From Collybia mongolica (taxonomy: Eukaryota > Basidiomycota > Agaricomycetes > Agaricales > Clitocybaceae), in contig JAAXNY010000006.1 of NCBI GenBank assembly GCA_013420905.1, forward strand, positions 1,364,001 through 1,428,000: a DNA stretch of 64,000 nucleotides. The letters are read 5' to 3'. How positions within the stretch are numbered: the stretch's first letter is position 1; the number at the start of each line of letters is the position of its first letter. The notes below the pieces were generated by a model, which had not been told where the DNA came from, did no database searches, and worked only from the letters and a program-made list of their open reading frames with translations. This document shows positions 1 through 11,501 of the stretch, in pieces. The position numbers and the translations under genes were made by a program.

Positions 1-47
1 AACAGAATAAGTCTCGGCAGGTACTGACGTTGATTCAGGCCGCCGCT

Positions 48-1204
48 TTAAAAACCCTTGTCTTCCATGTTCTTCAAGGCAATCTCCTTCTCTTCCTCAT
101 CTAATCCTGCTAAAAGGGATTGGATCTTTGTATAGGCATCTTTGCCTTTCATCGGTGTCTTTGGTTCTTCCTTTCGTGGGGTCTGGGGAATAGAGCCTCC
201 AGCTCTATGATCTGATGCTCGATGTCCAAACTTGTGACATTTGAAGCATAGTCCTTGTTTCATGTGTTCATCTCTTTCTTGGATAGTCAATTGATCTATA
301 TCCATTGCATTCAGGTCCTTGGCGTTGTTCGGGACATATCTGGGGTTGTTCTGTCGGAAATTATATTTCTTTCCGTTGTTTCCTCCTACAGGTTTTCCTG
401 TGTTTCCTTTGATTCATGCTACAATCAATCTTGCATGTCTGAACTGGGTGTCAAATATGGATGCCTTCTGGTACCAACCCTTGATGGTGGTAGGTGGGTT
501 ATCCATTGTTAAAATCTTCTGCATCAAGGAAGGTGGTATTCCTTCCATGAAGTACTCAATGAGTGCTTCGCTTTCTGTGATCTGGCTTTCCAATGCGGCT
601 GATTGAACTCCGCACTGTAATCATCTGCTGTCATGTTTCCTTGCATGCGCAGCATCTTCAGGGTCTGTCTGGCGTCTCCTGCTTCATCTGGTGTGGAAAA
701 CGCTTCTTTGACTGTTGTCATAAAATCTGTAAAAGTGCCTGGGTTGTCACTTTTCTCTCTGTACCAGGATTTCTTCCATGATCCTGCTGTTCCTCCTTTC
801 ATATAAGAAAGCACGTAAAGGATTTGTTTCCAGTCTGTGTCATAAATTCTGTCATTTGTTCCCAAGTACATCTTGCCATCAAGGACAAAGTCCTTCATCA
901 TCTTTTTGTTTCCATCGAAAACATTTGGTGAGCTGAGTTTGATCTCAGTGGGTCTTTGTTTGTCTGCCATCTCTATGTCAGAATTGGGTGGTATTGGTGA
1001 GTCTGGTGTTTCGGGTTTTGGTGGTTCTTCAGGTTCCTTTCTTTCAGAACTTTCTGTCTTTGGTTTCAGTGTTGTGGGTGTTTCTATTGTCTGTGTGACT
1101 ACTGCAAGTCTTGGCTGTTCTTCTGCATCTTGAAAATCTTTGTTGCTGAAGGCGCTCTGCCTACTGCTGCTTCTGCTGCTACTGCTGCTGCTTGCAGGGT
1201 TCAA
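48..1204 (-). pseudogene. Retrotransposon gag remnant with CCHC zinc knuckle
   Basis: Reading leftward, a Ser/Pro/Glu-rich N-terminal part is followed by a capsid-like region (around 'NVFDGNKKMMKDF'), a linker, and one zinc knuckle CFKCHKFGHRASDH of the CX2CX4HX4(H/D) type. No ATG opens the long frame: it begins only with a TTG near 1204. A frameshift near 600 and an in-frame TGA near 416-419 split the protein into at least three pieces. Downstream of the knuckle comes a Pro/Lys-rich tail, where a protease would be expected next, off-window. The frame similarity on both sides of each lesion shows this is one decayed gene. Confidence 0.75.
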
Positions 1205-1260
1205 TCCATATCATGCTGGTGCCGTTGCGTCTAAACCTTAATAGGTTGACAGTTCTGATC

Positions 1261-1270
1261 AGCTTGACCT
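1261..1270 (-). promoter_or_regulatory. Putative self-priming primer-binding site
   Basis: On the element's strand AGGTCAAGCT begins 2 nt after the LTR. It is the exact reverse complement of AGCTTGACCT inside the LTR (1486-1495, element strand), which falls at the predicted 5' end of the RNA. This is the arrangement known from Tf1/sushi-group elements, where the RNA 5' end folds back to prime reverse transcription instead of a tRNA. The complementarity is seen directly; the priming mechanism is inferred. Confidence 0.6.
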
Positions 1271-1272
1271 TT

Positions 1273-1759
1273 TGTTACGGCTGTTTAAGCCTTATTCTCT
1301 AGATCAGTCTGGTTTATTGTTCATTCATTCTAGACCATTGACTCTGTAAGTCCCACGTCTAATGACTCCCTCAGTAGGGCTAAGTCAGATCGTCTGTATC
1401 AAAGATGCACTACTCCCTTTGTAAGGCAAGTAGGATCGAGTTTGCGTCGAGGAGTCAAGAGTAGATGAATAAGGTGAATTCAGCTAGGTCAAGCTAAAGA
1501 ACTAACTAAGCTAGAATGTCCCTATATATACGTAGGAGTCCAATAAGCATAGATAAGCATGGTTTTACGCTATTGGTTGTATAGATAAGAGGGATTAATG
1601 CTGTTGGCTATATAGATAAAGGGAATGAGTAAGCATGGGATAAATGGGACTAATGGAGAATTGTCTGAGTAATGCAGACCGATATTAGTAAGTATGAGTA
1701 AGCAACAGTGAGTAAGAAGAAAAAGATAGATAGGACACATGATAAGGGAATTTGTAACA
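1273..1759 (-). repeat. 5' long terminal repeat
   Basis: A 487-bp segment bounded by TGTTAC on one strand and its exact complement at the other end. On the element's strand it holds a TATA box (TATATATA, 1523-1530). The predicted RNA start lies about 30 bp downstream, near 1495-1500, leaving an R/U5 portion of about 225 bp. The boundaries are inferred from the terminal inverted hexamer, from the adjacent primer site on the inner side, and from the broken host reading frame on the outer side. Confidence 0.75.
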
Positions 1760-2213
1760 GTATCCATCCAAGCATGGCAATACTCTGTAGGATGACCAGA
1801 AGGATCATCCTTGCATTTGAAGATATAGAATATGATCTTTTCACCTTTACTATCATTTTCTTGGGAAATTCTGATGTTATAATGACTGTAGACATCAGCT
1901 TTCCATGTAGCAAGTGAAGCATCTGTGAAATACCAGAACAGAGTTATTTATTCAGGATACAAAGCATAATAAATAACTTACCAATGATATCCTCATCAGA
2001 GATATGCCAGACATTAGCATCTGGCTGCTTTGCCAGGCTCTGAGTTACTCTTCTCTGCTTGATGGGAGACACAAGTACTGGTGTTTGCCTGTCACCAACA
2101 GAAGGATCCTCATCCTCAGATGACCCAGGACCAATATCAGGAATCTCTATCTCTTCACCATCCATGAAAACGTCAGCTGGGGAGGATGGTAACTGTGGGG
2201 TAAGAGTAGACAT
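1760..2213 (-). pseudogene. hAT-type transposon gene fragment (BED-like N-terminal domain), disrupted by the LTR element
   Basis: Two exons (2213-1982 and 1922 onward; intron 1923-1981, GTAAGT...CACAG) encode an acidic N-terminus ending in 'ISDEDIIG', joined to 'DASLATWKADVYSHYNI' and 'YIFKCKDDPSGHP'. The pattern of a short hydrophilic lead followed by an aromatic and FxCK segment resembles the BED-like zinc-binding start of Agaricomycete hAT transposases. The frame is cut at residue 'MDT' by the LTR at 1759. The rest of the gene, if present, lies beyond the retroelement outside the window. The similarity is from memory of the family and moderate; the interruption itself is clear. Confidence 0.5.
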
Positions 2214-2430
2214 AGCTGGACTTCATCCTCTACCCCTAGAATGGCTTCCTTGACCTCTTCTGCCCCTGAGAGTAGCCTGAGGAAAGATGGGAGGAGTCAG
2301 AGTAGCTGGAGTACTTCTAGTGGTCACTTTTCATTGTCCCCTCATAGTATGTAGAGCAGGGATGTAGTAGTAAGTGTTATCATACAGTACTGATTGTTAT
2401 CATGACAAATCACCAGCTGAGTTTAAAATG

Positions 2431-2545
2431 CAGTGTGGACCTGACTCCATCTGCAGATATCTGCAGTAACCAGTTTATTTTACTAGCTAACTGCAGATAG
2501 CTGATCTGCACCACAATTTGCAGGTGCGATAAGCAGATTAGCCAA
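2431..2545. repeat. CTGCAGAT-rich palindromic block, possible hAT subterminal region
   Basis: Several copies of TGCAGAT, ATCTGC and a perfect 16-bp palindrome (CTGCAGATATCTGCAG, 2451-2466) are packed into about 115 bp upstream of the hAT/BED-like gene start. Such clustered short repeats near the ends of hAT elements serve as transposase contacts in known members. No terminal inverted repeat partner or 8-bp duplication can be shown here. Confidence 0.35.
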
Positions 2546-2769
2546 TCTGTGCTAGGGCTTACACAGGGGAAAGATACCAACCCCTGGACCTGACTGGGTG
2601 TTCCTGAAGTGATGGGATGCAGTCTGAAGTGTCTGGAGGTGCCTAGAGAGTGTGTGCAATGAGTGGTAAAGGATAGAAATTATGTATAGTAAAGAAATGG
2701 TAAGATATGTGAGTTTCCATTATACAAGCAGTGTGCTTGTCACTGCTACAAGACTAATGGGAAAACACC

Positions 2770-4515
2770 CCACTCATATCTAGAGTATCTGCCCATCATT
2801 CCCCACCTCTATGCCATGGTTGCCAATTCGTCTTATGCTTGAAAAATGCAATATTGTTCAAAACACAGATATAACCCAAGGAAGATAATGGATGGGATGC
2901 ACTACCTATTACTTTGGGAGACTTACATCAAAATTGGCAATGAAGAGCTTCTGGAGTGGTTTTTCTCTGATCCTCATGATATTGCACTTGGATTATCTAC
3001 CAATGGCTTTGGTCTGTTTAAGCACTGCACCAAGAATAGTCATATTTAATTATAATATCCCTCCTGAGAAGCAATTTCTGAAGGAAAATATTATCTGTAT
3101 AGGGACTATTCCAGGACCCAAAAAGCCTGATGATGCTGATTCATTTTTCTGGCCTGTAATTCAGGAACTTCTGCAACTTGAAATTGGAGTTTTAGCTTTT
3201 GATGCAATTACCAAAGAAAACCTTCCTCCTCCATGCTCACCTTATTGTTATTTTTGGTGATATACCTGCAATGCAATGCTTATGTGCATGAAAGGCCATA
3301 ATACAATTTGCCCATGTTGGATGTGTACAATCAAAGGAGTTCCTGTTCCTTTTTCACAAACTACAACACATTATATTACATTGCAATGTGTTGGATTTCC
3401 AGGACATCAGGAACAATATAATGCATCTGAACTTCCACTACAAGATCATGTGACATTTGTGCAACAAGCCAAGGAAGTTCAATATGCTTCAAGCAATACA
3501 GAATCTCACTGCCTTGCTACTAAATATGGTATCAAATGTGTTCCAGTATTCAGTGCTTAAAGCTCCCTATCTTTCCCAGTCTCATTTCCTTACAACTTCA
3601 TGCACCTTATCTGGTCCAATCTCATCCCAAATTTGGTTCATCTGTGGTCTGGAAATTTCAAGGATCTTTGCCATAATAGTACAGGCTAAGTATATTACTT
3701 ACTATATTATTTTAGACCCGTTATGTCATGAAAATTACATTCCAATCTTATCTCCATCTTTTTGATCTTATTGTATATATACTGCACCTCTAGCTACTTG
3801 TTCTGTAGTCTTGATCTTGTCTATTCTCTGCAATACAGACAGGTCTTCTCAGCTCTCTATCTCTTGTGCTCTCTCTCTTCTTCTACTCTCTGACATTCCG
3901 CAATGACTATTATTGTTGCATTGCTGACACATTACATGTTTTTACTCCACCCAGTGGATCTATAACTCTCCCTGTTTCCCTTTGGAGAGTACTAACAGCA
4001 ACACTAGCCACTCATTTTAGTAAGCCTGCATCACTCATCCAGAAGCTCATACCTTGAGACACTGAGTTTACCCAATATGGGCAGATGTGTCACCTTGAGG
4101 GAGGTAATATAAAGCATGTGAAATTGTGTTACTCAAATTTGACAGCCATGATATATCATATGTGTGGGTAGGTTTTTAATATAAATTTTCATGTACATTG
4201 CTCATATATCTGAGTCTTTAGTACCAACTTGAAGTTGATAAATTTGTTCATCAGGGGCAATGAACCCTAGTGTTTGAGCTTCAAGACTTTTTTGGACAAG
4301 TTCTCCATTTCCTTGTTATCCAGGTTCCTGCATCTCCCAAAGATGGCATTGAAGCTGATTCATATATTTATGCAATTATCAAGCAGGCTAAAATTATAGA
4401 TACAGCTACCAATAGCCATAAAGTAAATTACTACAAAGAATTAGGGCCAACTGAAATTGTTGATCTTGATCAAGTACAATATTTAGTTGGTTGGATTAAA
4501 GACTGTGGCAAGTAG
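2770..4515 (+). pseudogene. Tnp2-type (CACTA/EnSpm superfamily) transposase, frameshifted remnant
   Basis: Pieces of one Tnp2-like transposase follow each other in changing frames. They include 'MDGMHYLLLWETYI', 'FFSDPHDIALGLSTNGFG', 'IPGPKKPDDADSFFWPVIQ', 'LHAHLIVIFGDIPA' (another frame, near 3230), 'MKGHNTICPCWMCTIKGV', 'KEVQYASSN', 'FMHLIWSNLIPNLVHLWSG' (near 3590) and a C-terminal part at 4270-4515 ('GPTEIVDLDQVQYLVGWI'). Frame changes near 3025, 3235, 3285 and 3555 and many stops show decay. The stretch 3800-4260 is not recognisable. The order and motifs match the transposase_21/Tnp2 family widespread in Agaricomycetes. Confidence 0.75.
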
Positions 4516-6095
4516 GCAACTATTGACCAAAGTTAATTAATAACTTAGATGCATAATGTAGATTGATATATATATTCAAGCATTTATCCTGTACACTACA
4601 TATAATACATTCCTTTATCTTTTCTACCCTAAATAATCATTGTTTCCTTTTTTGATGTTGAAGTCGAGGCACTTGAGATATATTTATATCAGATGAATAT
4701 GTTTGTGTTGACACATTACTATGGTTTACTTGGTTTCCTCTGTAGGCAATGTTTAACCCAATTCTTCAGGTTGATTGCTGCATAGTTCTCAAGGCCAGGT
4801 AGGGCATATGCAGGACAGCTCTATTGAAATACAAAGCATAATGGTTTTTGGAGTAACATACATGGAGCTGCTCTAAATTTTGTGAAATGACCTACAAAGG
4901 CCTCCTTTTTCCCCCCCAGAACTCACCCTTCATGAGATGAAATTTCACCCTTTTTGCTGGATGAAAATCATCCTATATATCTCCTTTTATGGATTGAAAT
5001 TCACCCTTTTTATTAGATGAAAATCATCCCATATAATTCACCCCTTGTGGGATGAAATTTCAATCCACTAATAGATGATATTTTAACAGTACAATTTCAC
5101 CTTTTAAAAGGATGAAATATGTGGAATGAAATTTCATCCCATTTTCATACCTCTTAATTTCATCCATTAAGTGGGGGAAAAACCACCCCCAAGTGCACAG
5201 TGTCACTGGCCAGGGCCCATAACCTATAAGCCAGGAGTGGGCTAGACACAATGGGCATATCCTCAGTGTCAGGGAAAAGGGGAAAGACAACTGAGGAGTG
5301 AAGGTGAAGAAAACAAGAGTGTATCAATGTAACACATGATGTGAACAAACAGACTTATAGTGGACTAAGGAGGGAGAGCATATGTAGGTCCAATACCTAT
5401 ACCTGTATTTTATCCCCAATATTAGAGACCACTTCAGTTACAAAAATGAGAACAATAATAACACAAAAACCCACCATTAAGACCAGAGATGTTTCTCTTG
5501 TGCTTAGACTTGCATCCCATGGCTACCTGGAGGGGGGAGCACTAGAGCAGGCAAAGTTTGGACTTTTTTGAGATTTTTTTAGGGGGAACCACTCACCAAA
5601 ATGAAATATTACTTCGGAATCATGTTTGGGTTGAGAAAAGGAGTCGATTCCACTATTTTTCATAATTTTAGGGATTTTTCTCGTGCCTGGACAGGTTTTT
5701 GAGGGCTCTATTTTTAAAAACTCAAATTCTGCAAAATCGGCTCAAATAAATCAACTCATTAGGTCCTAAATATGATGTTTTCTGCAGTTTCAGGACTTTT
5801 CCACGAGGGATCCTGGTAGACGCGTGAGAAATTTTGGTGGGCTTTGCTTGTCCGCGACTGTACCCCGTGTCCAGAGGCGGCACCTCACACCGACCAGGAA
5901 CATCGCCGCCCCCAGCCCAAACATTCGCGAAATTGATGTTTGGTGTCTGCCCGTGAACCCGGATACCGGTCACAATACTGTGCATCCAAAGTGTCCTCCA
6001 GAATTGCAGTTTTAAGGGAATAGCATACATATGACACAAAAAGCAGCAAGAAGACGAGATATTACAATTCAGAAAAATGAACACTACCAAACTAT
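4516..6095. other. Gene-free stretch with palindrome array; rest unexplained
   Basis: No convincing gene on either strand. It contains the 16-bp palindrome array described separately, AT-rich sequence, and from about 5700 a more GC-balanced stretch with open but unrecognised frames on both strands, which may be another transposon fragment. MCM3 terminates at its right border. Confidence 0.6.
4936..5165. repeat. Array of a 16-bp palindrome (GGATGAAATTTCATCC and variants)
   Basis: At least seven full or near copies occur at roughly 25-40 bp spacing: 4936-4950, 4959-4973, 4991-5006, 5016-5030, 5049-5066, about 5094-5117 (spaced half-sites), 5123-5140, plus a half-site at 5156-5165. The consensus is its own reverse complement, so direct and inverted copies look alike. 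Placed about 400 bp after the transposase remnant, it fits the subterminal binding-site arrays of CACTA elements. That link is inferred; no element terminus could be identified. Confidence 0.6.
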
Positions 6096-8844
<2,749 letters not shown>

Positions 8845-8911
8845 TGTGAGCGCGTGTCGAGAGGTCGTGAATGTGGTATCGACTCGGAGGAATACTGTTA
8901 CGGTGATTGGG

Positions 8912-8917
8912 ACGCGT
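8912..8917. promoter_or_regulatory. MluI cell-cycle box (ACGCGT) upstream of MCM3
   Basis: A perfect palindromic ACGCGT lies 68 bp before the MCM3 start codon. In yeasts this box binds MBF, which drives G1/S genes including MCM genes. Conservation of that circuit in this fungus is inferred; a single hexamer can occur by chance. Confidence 0.45.
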
Positions 8918-9681
8918 TGATTAGTAATAGCATGTATTCCCACGCCATAAACATCATCTATTCCGGGTCAAGCTTTCAAGTATGTCTGAACGCATTATTT
9001 TAAATACTTCTTGCAGCGTGTGAAACCAGGACGACAAACGTCCGATAACAGCGGTCTTCACATGTACACCGCCGACCCATACGACCTGTTTCCCCTTGTT
9101 CTTCTTTCACCCCTTATCGCCTTCATGCTCGACGCATATCAAGGTTCTAGCGTGCTGCCTAATATTGGGCTTTACTCCAATGGGCGCAATATAGTCATCC
9201 CCGTCGAGTGCCTTGCGATCCGGAAAGTTTGATACTGATGATTGGTCATGGCGATGTCAGACCCAACCTAGGATCCGTCCTGAGAAATCTGTAAGGTCGT
9301 GATGAAAGACTGCTCGCTGAGCCATGTTGAACGTCAAGCTGTTCGGCGATAATTAGACTCATTTGGGAACCAACTGTCATATCGCACAACTATATATAAT
9401 AAAAGTGAAAGTAAAACTGTTAAAAAAAGGAATGTGGGAGTGTTACAAACTATGTAATCAATGAGCGTCCGACAAAAGGATATGGCAATATTGACCAAAG
9501 AAAAAAAGGCAATCAAAGTGAGTGGATATTACAGGATGGCTGTTTTACTATAGGAGACCCGGAGAAATCACGAGTGCTGTCACACATAATCAGCTGGGCA
9601 AAGGGGCCTGGTAAGAAACCCACTGGTTTGAGGCAATGCCTTATTCCACATCCGCGGATATCACACCCAAACTTTCCCCAG
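8918..9681. other. Intergenic region between MCM3 and the repeat-protein gene
   Basis: Short open frames on both strands show no recognisable protein. It should contain the upstream promoter of MCM3 and the 3' end of the secreted repeat-protein gene. Confidence 0.6.
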
Positions 9682-10197
9682 TCAGTCGCGAGCATGAAGC
9701 TCCGCACGCCTCCAGTCTGTATTGCCACGGGCATTATTCTCAGACCGCCAATCTTTGTTGGCGCGAGTGTCGAGCTCGGATCGCCAGTCTTTGTTGCCAC
9801 GAGCGTCGAGTTCAGACCGCCAGTCTTTGTTGCCACGAGCGTCGAGTTCAGACCGCCAGTCTTTGTTGCCACGAACGTCGAGTTCTGACCGCCAGTCCTT
9901 GTTGCCACGAGTGTCAAGCTCTGACCGCCAGTCTTTGTTGCCACGGGTGGTGATCTCCGACCGCCAGTCCTTGTTTCCCCGGGTATCCAGTTTTTCCCGA
10001 CGCCAGTCAATACTCCCACCACCAGCCTGTTCCTCACGCTTCCAATAATCCGTATTTCCGGGCACTGGTTCGGCGACCTACCACAAAGTTTAGCATATAT
10101 TGTTGTGGAGACAGGTAAGGTGGAAACGAACTGGGAGGGCCGACGTCGCCACAAACAAGAGGGAAAGTAAGGCGAGATGTCGCACGCTTAAAAGCAT
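9682..10197 (-). CDS. Small secreted protein made of 12-residue tandem repeats
   Basis: Two exons (10197-10132 and 10077-9682, intron 54 bp) give 153 residues. Exon 1 encodes exactly a 22-residue signal peptide: MLLSVRH, a Leu-rich core LALLSLLFVATSA, then LP. After a short VAEPVP stretch come a degenerate unit (GNTDYWKREEQAGG) and GSIDWRREKLDTR, then seven near-identical 12-mers of the form GNKDWRSExxxR. A last unit, GNTDWRRAELHARD, precedes the stop. There is no cysteine. Dibasic sites (KR, RR) occur only in the first two and last units; the inner ones have WRS, and each unit ends in Arg before Gly or Ala. I do not recognise the family. The architecture resembles fungal secreted repeat precursors that are cut by kexin-like proteases, but cleavage is only inferred. 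The splice is supported by frame and by the signal peptide ending at the junction. Confidence 0.7.
9727..9978 (-). repeat. 36-bp coding minisatellite, seven tandem units
   Basis: Seven contiguous 36-bp units encode the 12-residue repeats of the secreted protein. The period is a multiple of three and no unit carries a stop, so all neighbouring frames are also open on both strands. Differences are concentrated in the codons before the final Arg (TT, DT, DV, DA, NA), while the GNKDWRSE part is almost fixed. Confidence 0.9.
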
Positions 10198-11501
10198 CGT
10201 GTAGATAGTTTGTCAAGCTGAGGAGGGCGTGGGTTATCAAGTTATAGGGTATGCCATTTCTTCGGGATTGCTTTTATAGATTGCTCATGACTGAGAAGAT
10301 CAAGCCGAAATGTTGGAACTCGGGATAGAGGGGGTCGATCCGCTTTGCCGCATGTGGCATCTTTTGCACCTTGTTACCACGATTCACGTGGTACCTTGTG
10401 TCTGTATGGCGAAGCATGGCAGACTCATACCCTCCGTTGTCAGAATGCTACATGTCTCCGCTCATTGCTACCCAACTAGCTGCTTCTTCAATGTCCCCAT
10501 GTGTCCCCTGCAAGCCCAGATCATTGTGAAATCTTTCATCATGTCAGGACAAATACGATGAACAAGCTAACCTCGGGTTTCCATCGCACCACCTATGGAT
10601 AGCGCGGAAGTTTTGGTTGTATTGATCGGCTTGCCCAGATCCCCGGTGCCTTGAAAACTCGTATGCTTTAGGTTCACCGTGCACAACTACCTTCGATGTG
10701 CCTTGAAAATGTTGTTCAATGGAAAAGATACTGTAACCGGCATTTAGATACCCTTAGAGTTCAAACCATGGACTGACCATCGACGCCATGATATCGGTCG
10801 GTAAGAATCCGTCGGTGTGTAAAGTCCGTGATAACTGGGCAGCTCCAAGTAGCAGTTCCATTGGAATGTCACAATAGACCTTGATTGGGTAGTCCCATTC
10901 CCACACGAAGGACGGGCGAATTCTCAGGCATAAGAATGGGTAAAATCTCCGCGTCATTACCCATGCAATGGGCAAGCGAGACGAACATTTACCAATCCTC
11001 GTGCTACAAGGTGCATTGGTCAGATTTTAAAAAAATGACCAGTCTCTAGGAGTATACTGTATTGTTGGATTGACACACAGCTTCTGACAGTTTTCTGACC
11101 GCTTATTTGGTGGGAATGATTGAGCAAAATTCCTGCTGCCAAATCGAGCGCGACCGTGGATATGTTTTGCGTCCGGCCGACAATGACCCCGAGGTCTATC
11201 CAACCATTTTGGCGTCATCGGCATTTAGAATCCCTGGAAAAGTCTCATTCTGCAACGATCTGAAAAATATCACTAAAAGTCAGAACAAAAATGGGGTGGA
11301 GAAATGAAGGAGAAATCTAGAGATCTACTGTACCATCAAAGCCTTGAGACAAAATGGCCATCATGCTTATGACGATTGTCGTGCTTTTACATCGAGATGA
11401 AATCTTTCCTCCTCGATGTCTGAAGAGAAGGTATGTAGAGGCAGATAATCGCATTAACAAAACAGTGAGTGATGTCACTAGTATAATACAAAATTGAGAG
11501 A
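10198..11501. other. Gene-poor intergenic stretch
   Basis: About 1.3 kb with only short unsupported frames (for example 10310-10561 plus, 10754-10975 minus). No tailoring enzyme such as a UstYa/DUF3328 protein, oxidase or peptidase is visible beside the repeat-protein gene. Confidence 0.55.

Larger units (their letters stand above)
1..1759 (-). mobile_element. Ty3/gypsy-type LTR retrotransposon, 5' part (LTR, primer site, gag), truncated by the window edge
   Basis: The element runs right to left: an LTR at 1273-1759, a primer-binding site just inside it, then a gag region, and it leaves the window before any pol sequence. The LTR ends are TGTTAC and GTAACA, a perfect inverted pair. The outer end at 1759/1760 interrupts a minus-strand reading frame of a hAT/BED-like gene, so this is a nested insertion. 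The second LTR and the target-site duplication lie outside the window and could not be compared. The gag carries disabling lesions, so this copy is probably not autonomous. Assignment to Ty3/gypsy rests on the gag type and a single CCHC knuckle; no integrase or RT is visible here. Confidence 0.85.

Noticed and set aside
1214..1226. TGGTGCCGTTGC, resembling a plant-type tRNA primer site
   Set aside because: It is on the wrong strand for this element and about 50 bp inside the LTR; the self-complementary site fits better.
2739..2755. CACTGCTACAAG as a possible CACTA terminus
   Set aside because: Recognisable transposase coding sequence starts about 20 bp later, so it cannot be the element end, and no matching end was found.
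5722..6090. A 122-residue minus-strand frame next to MCM3
   Set aside because: Composition changes along its length and no domain is seen; more likely transposon debris.
8845..8943. N-terminal extension of MCM3 from the ATG at 8943
   Set aside because: The 33 extra residues have no family similarity, and MSFLDES at 8844 matches the expected start.
9574..9953. Long open frames on the plus strand and in other minus frames across the repeat
   Set aside because: A 36-bp repeat without stops keeps all frames open; only the chosen minus frame connects to a signal peptide.
9727..9978. Evenly spaced 36-bp direct repeats that could suggest a CRISPR array
   Set aside because: The units are contiguous with no spacers, in a eukaryote, and code for a protein with a signal peptide.
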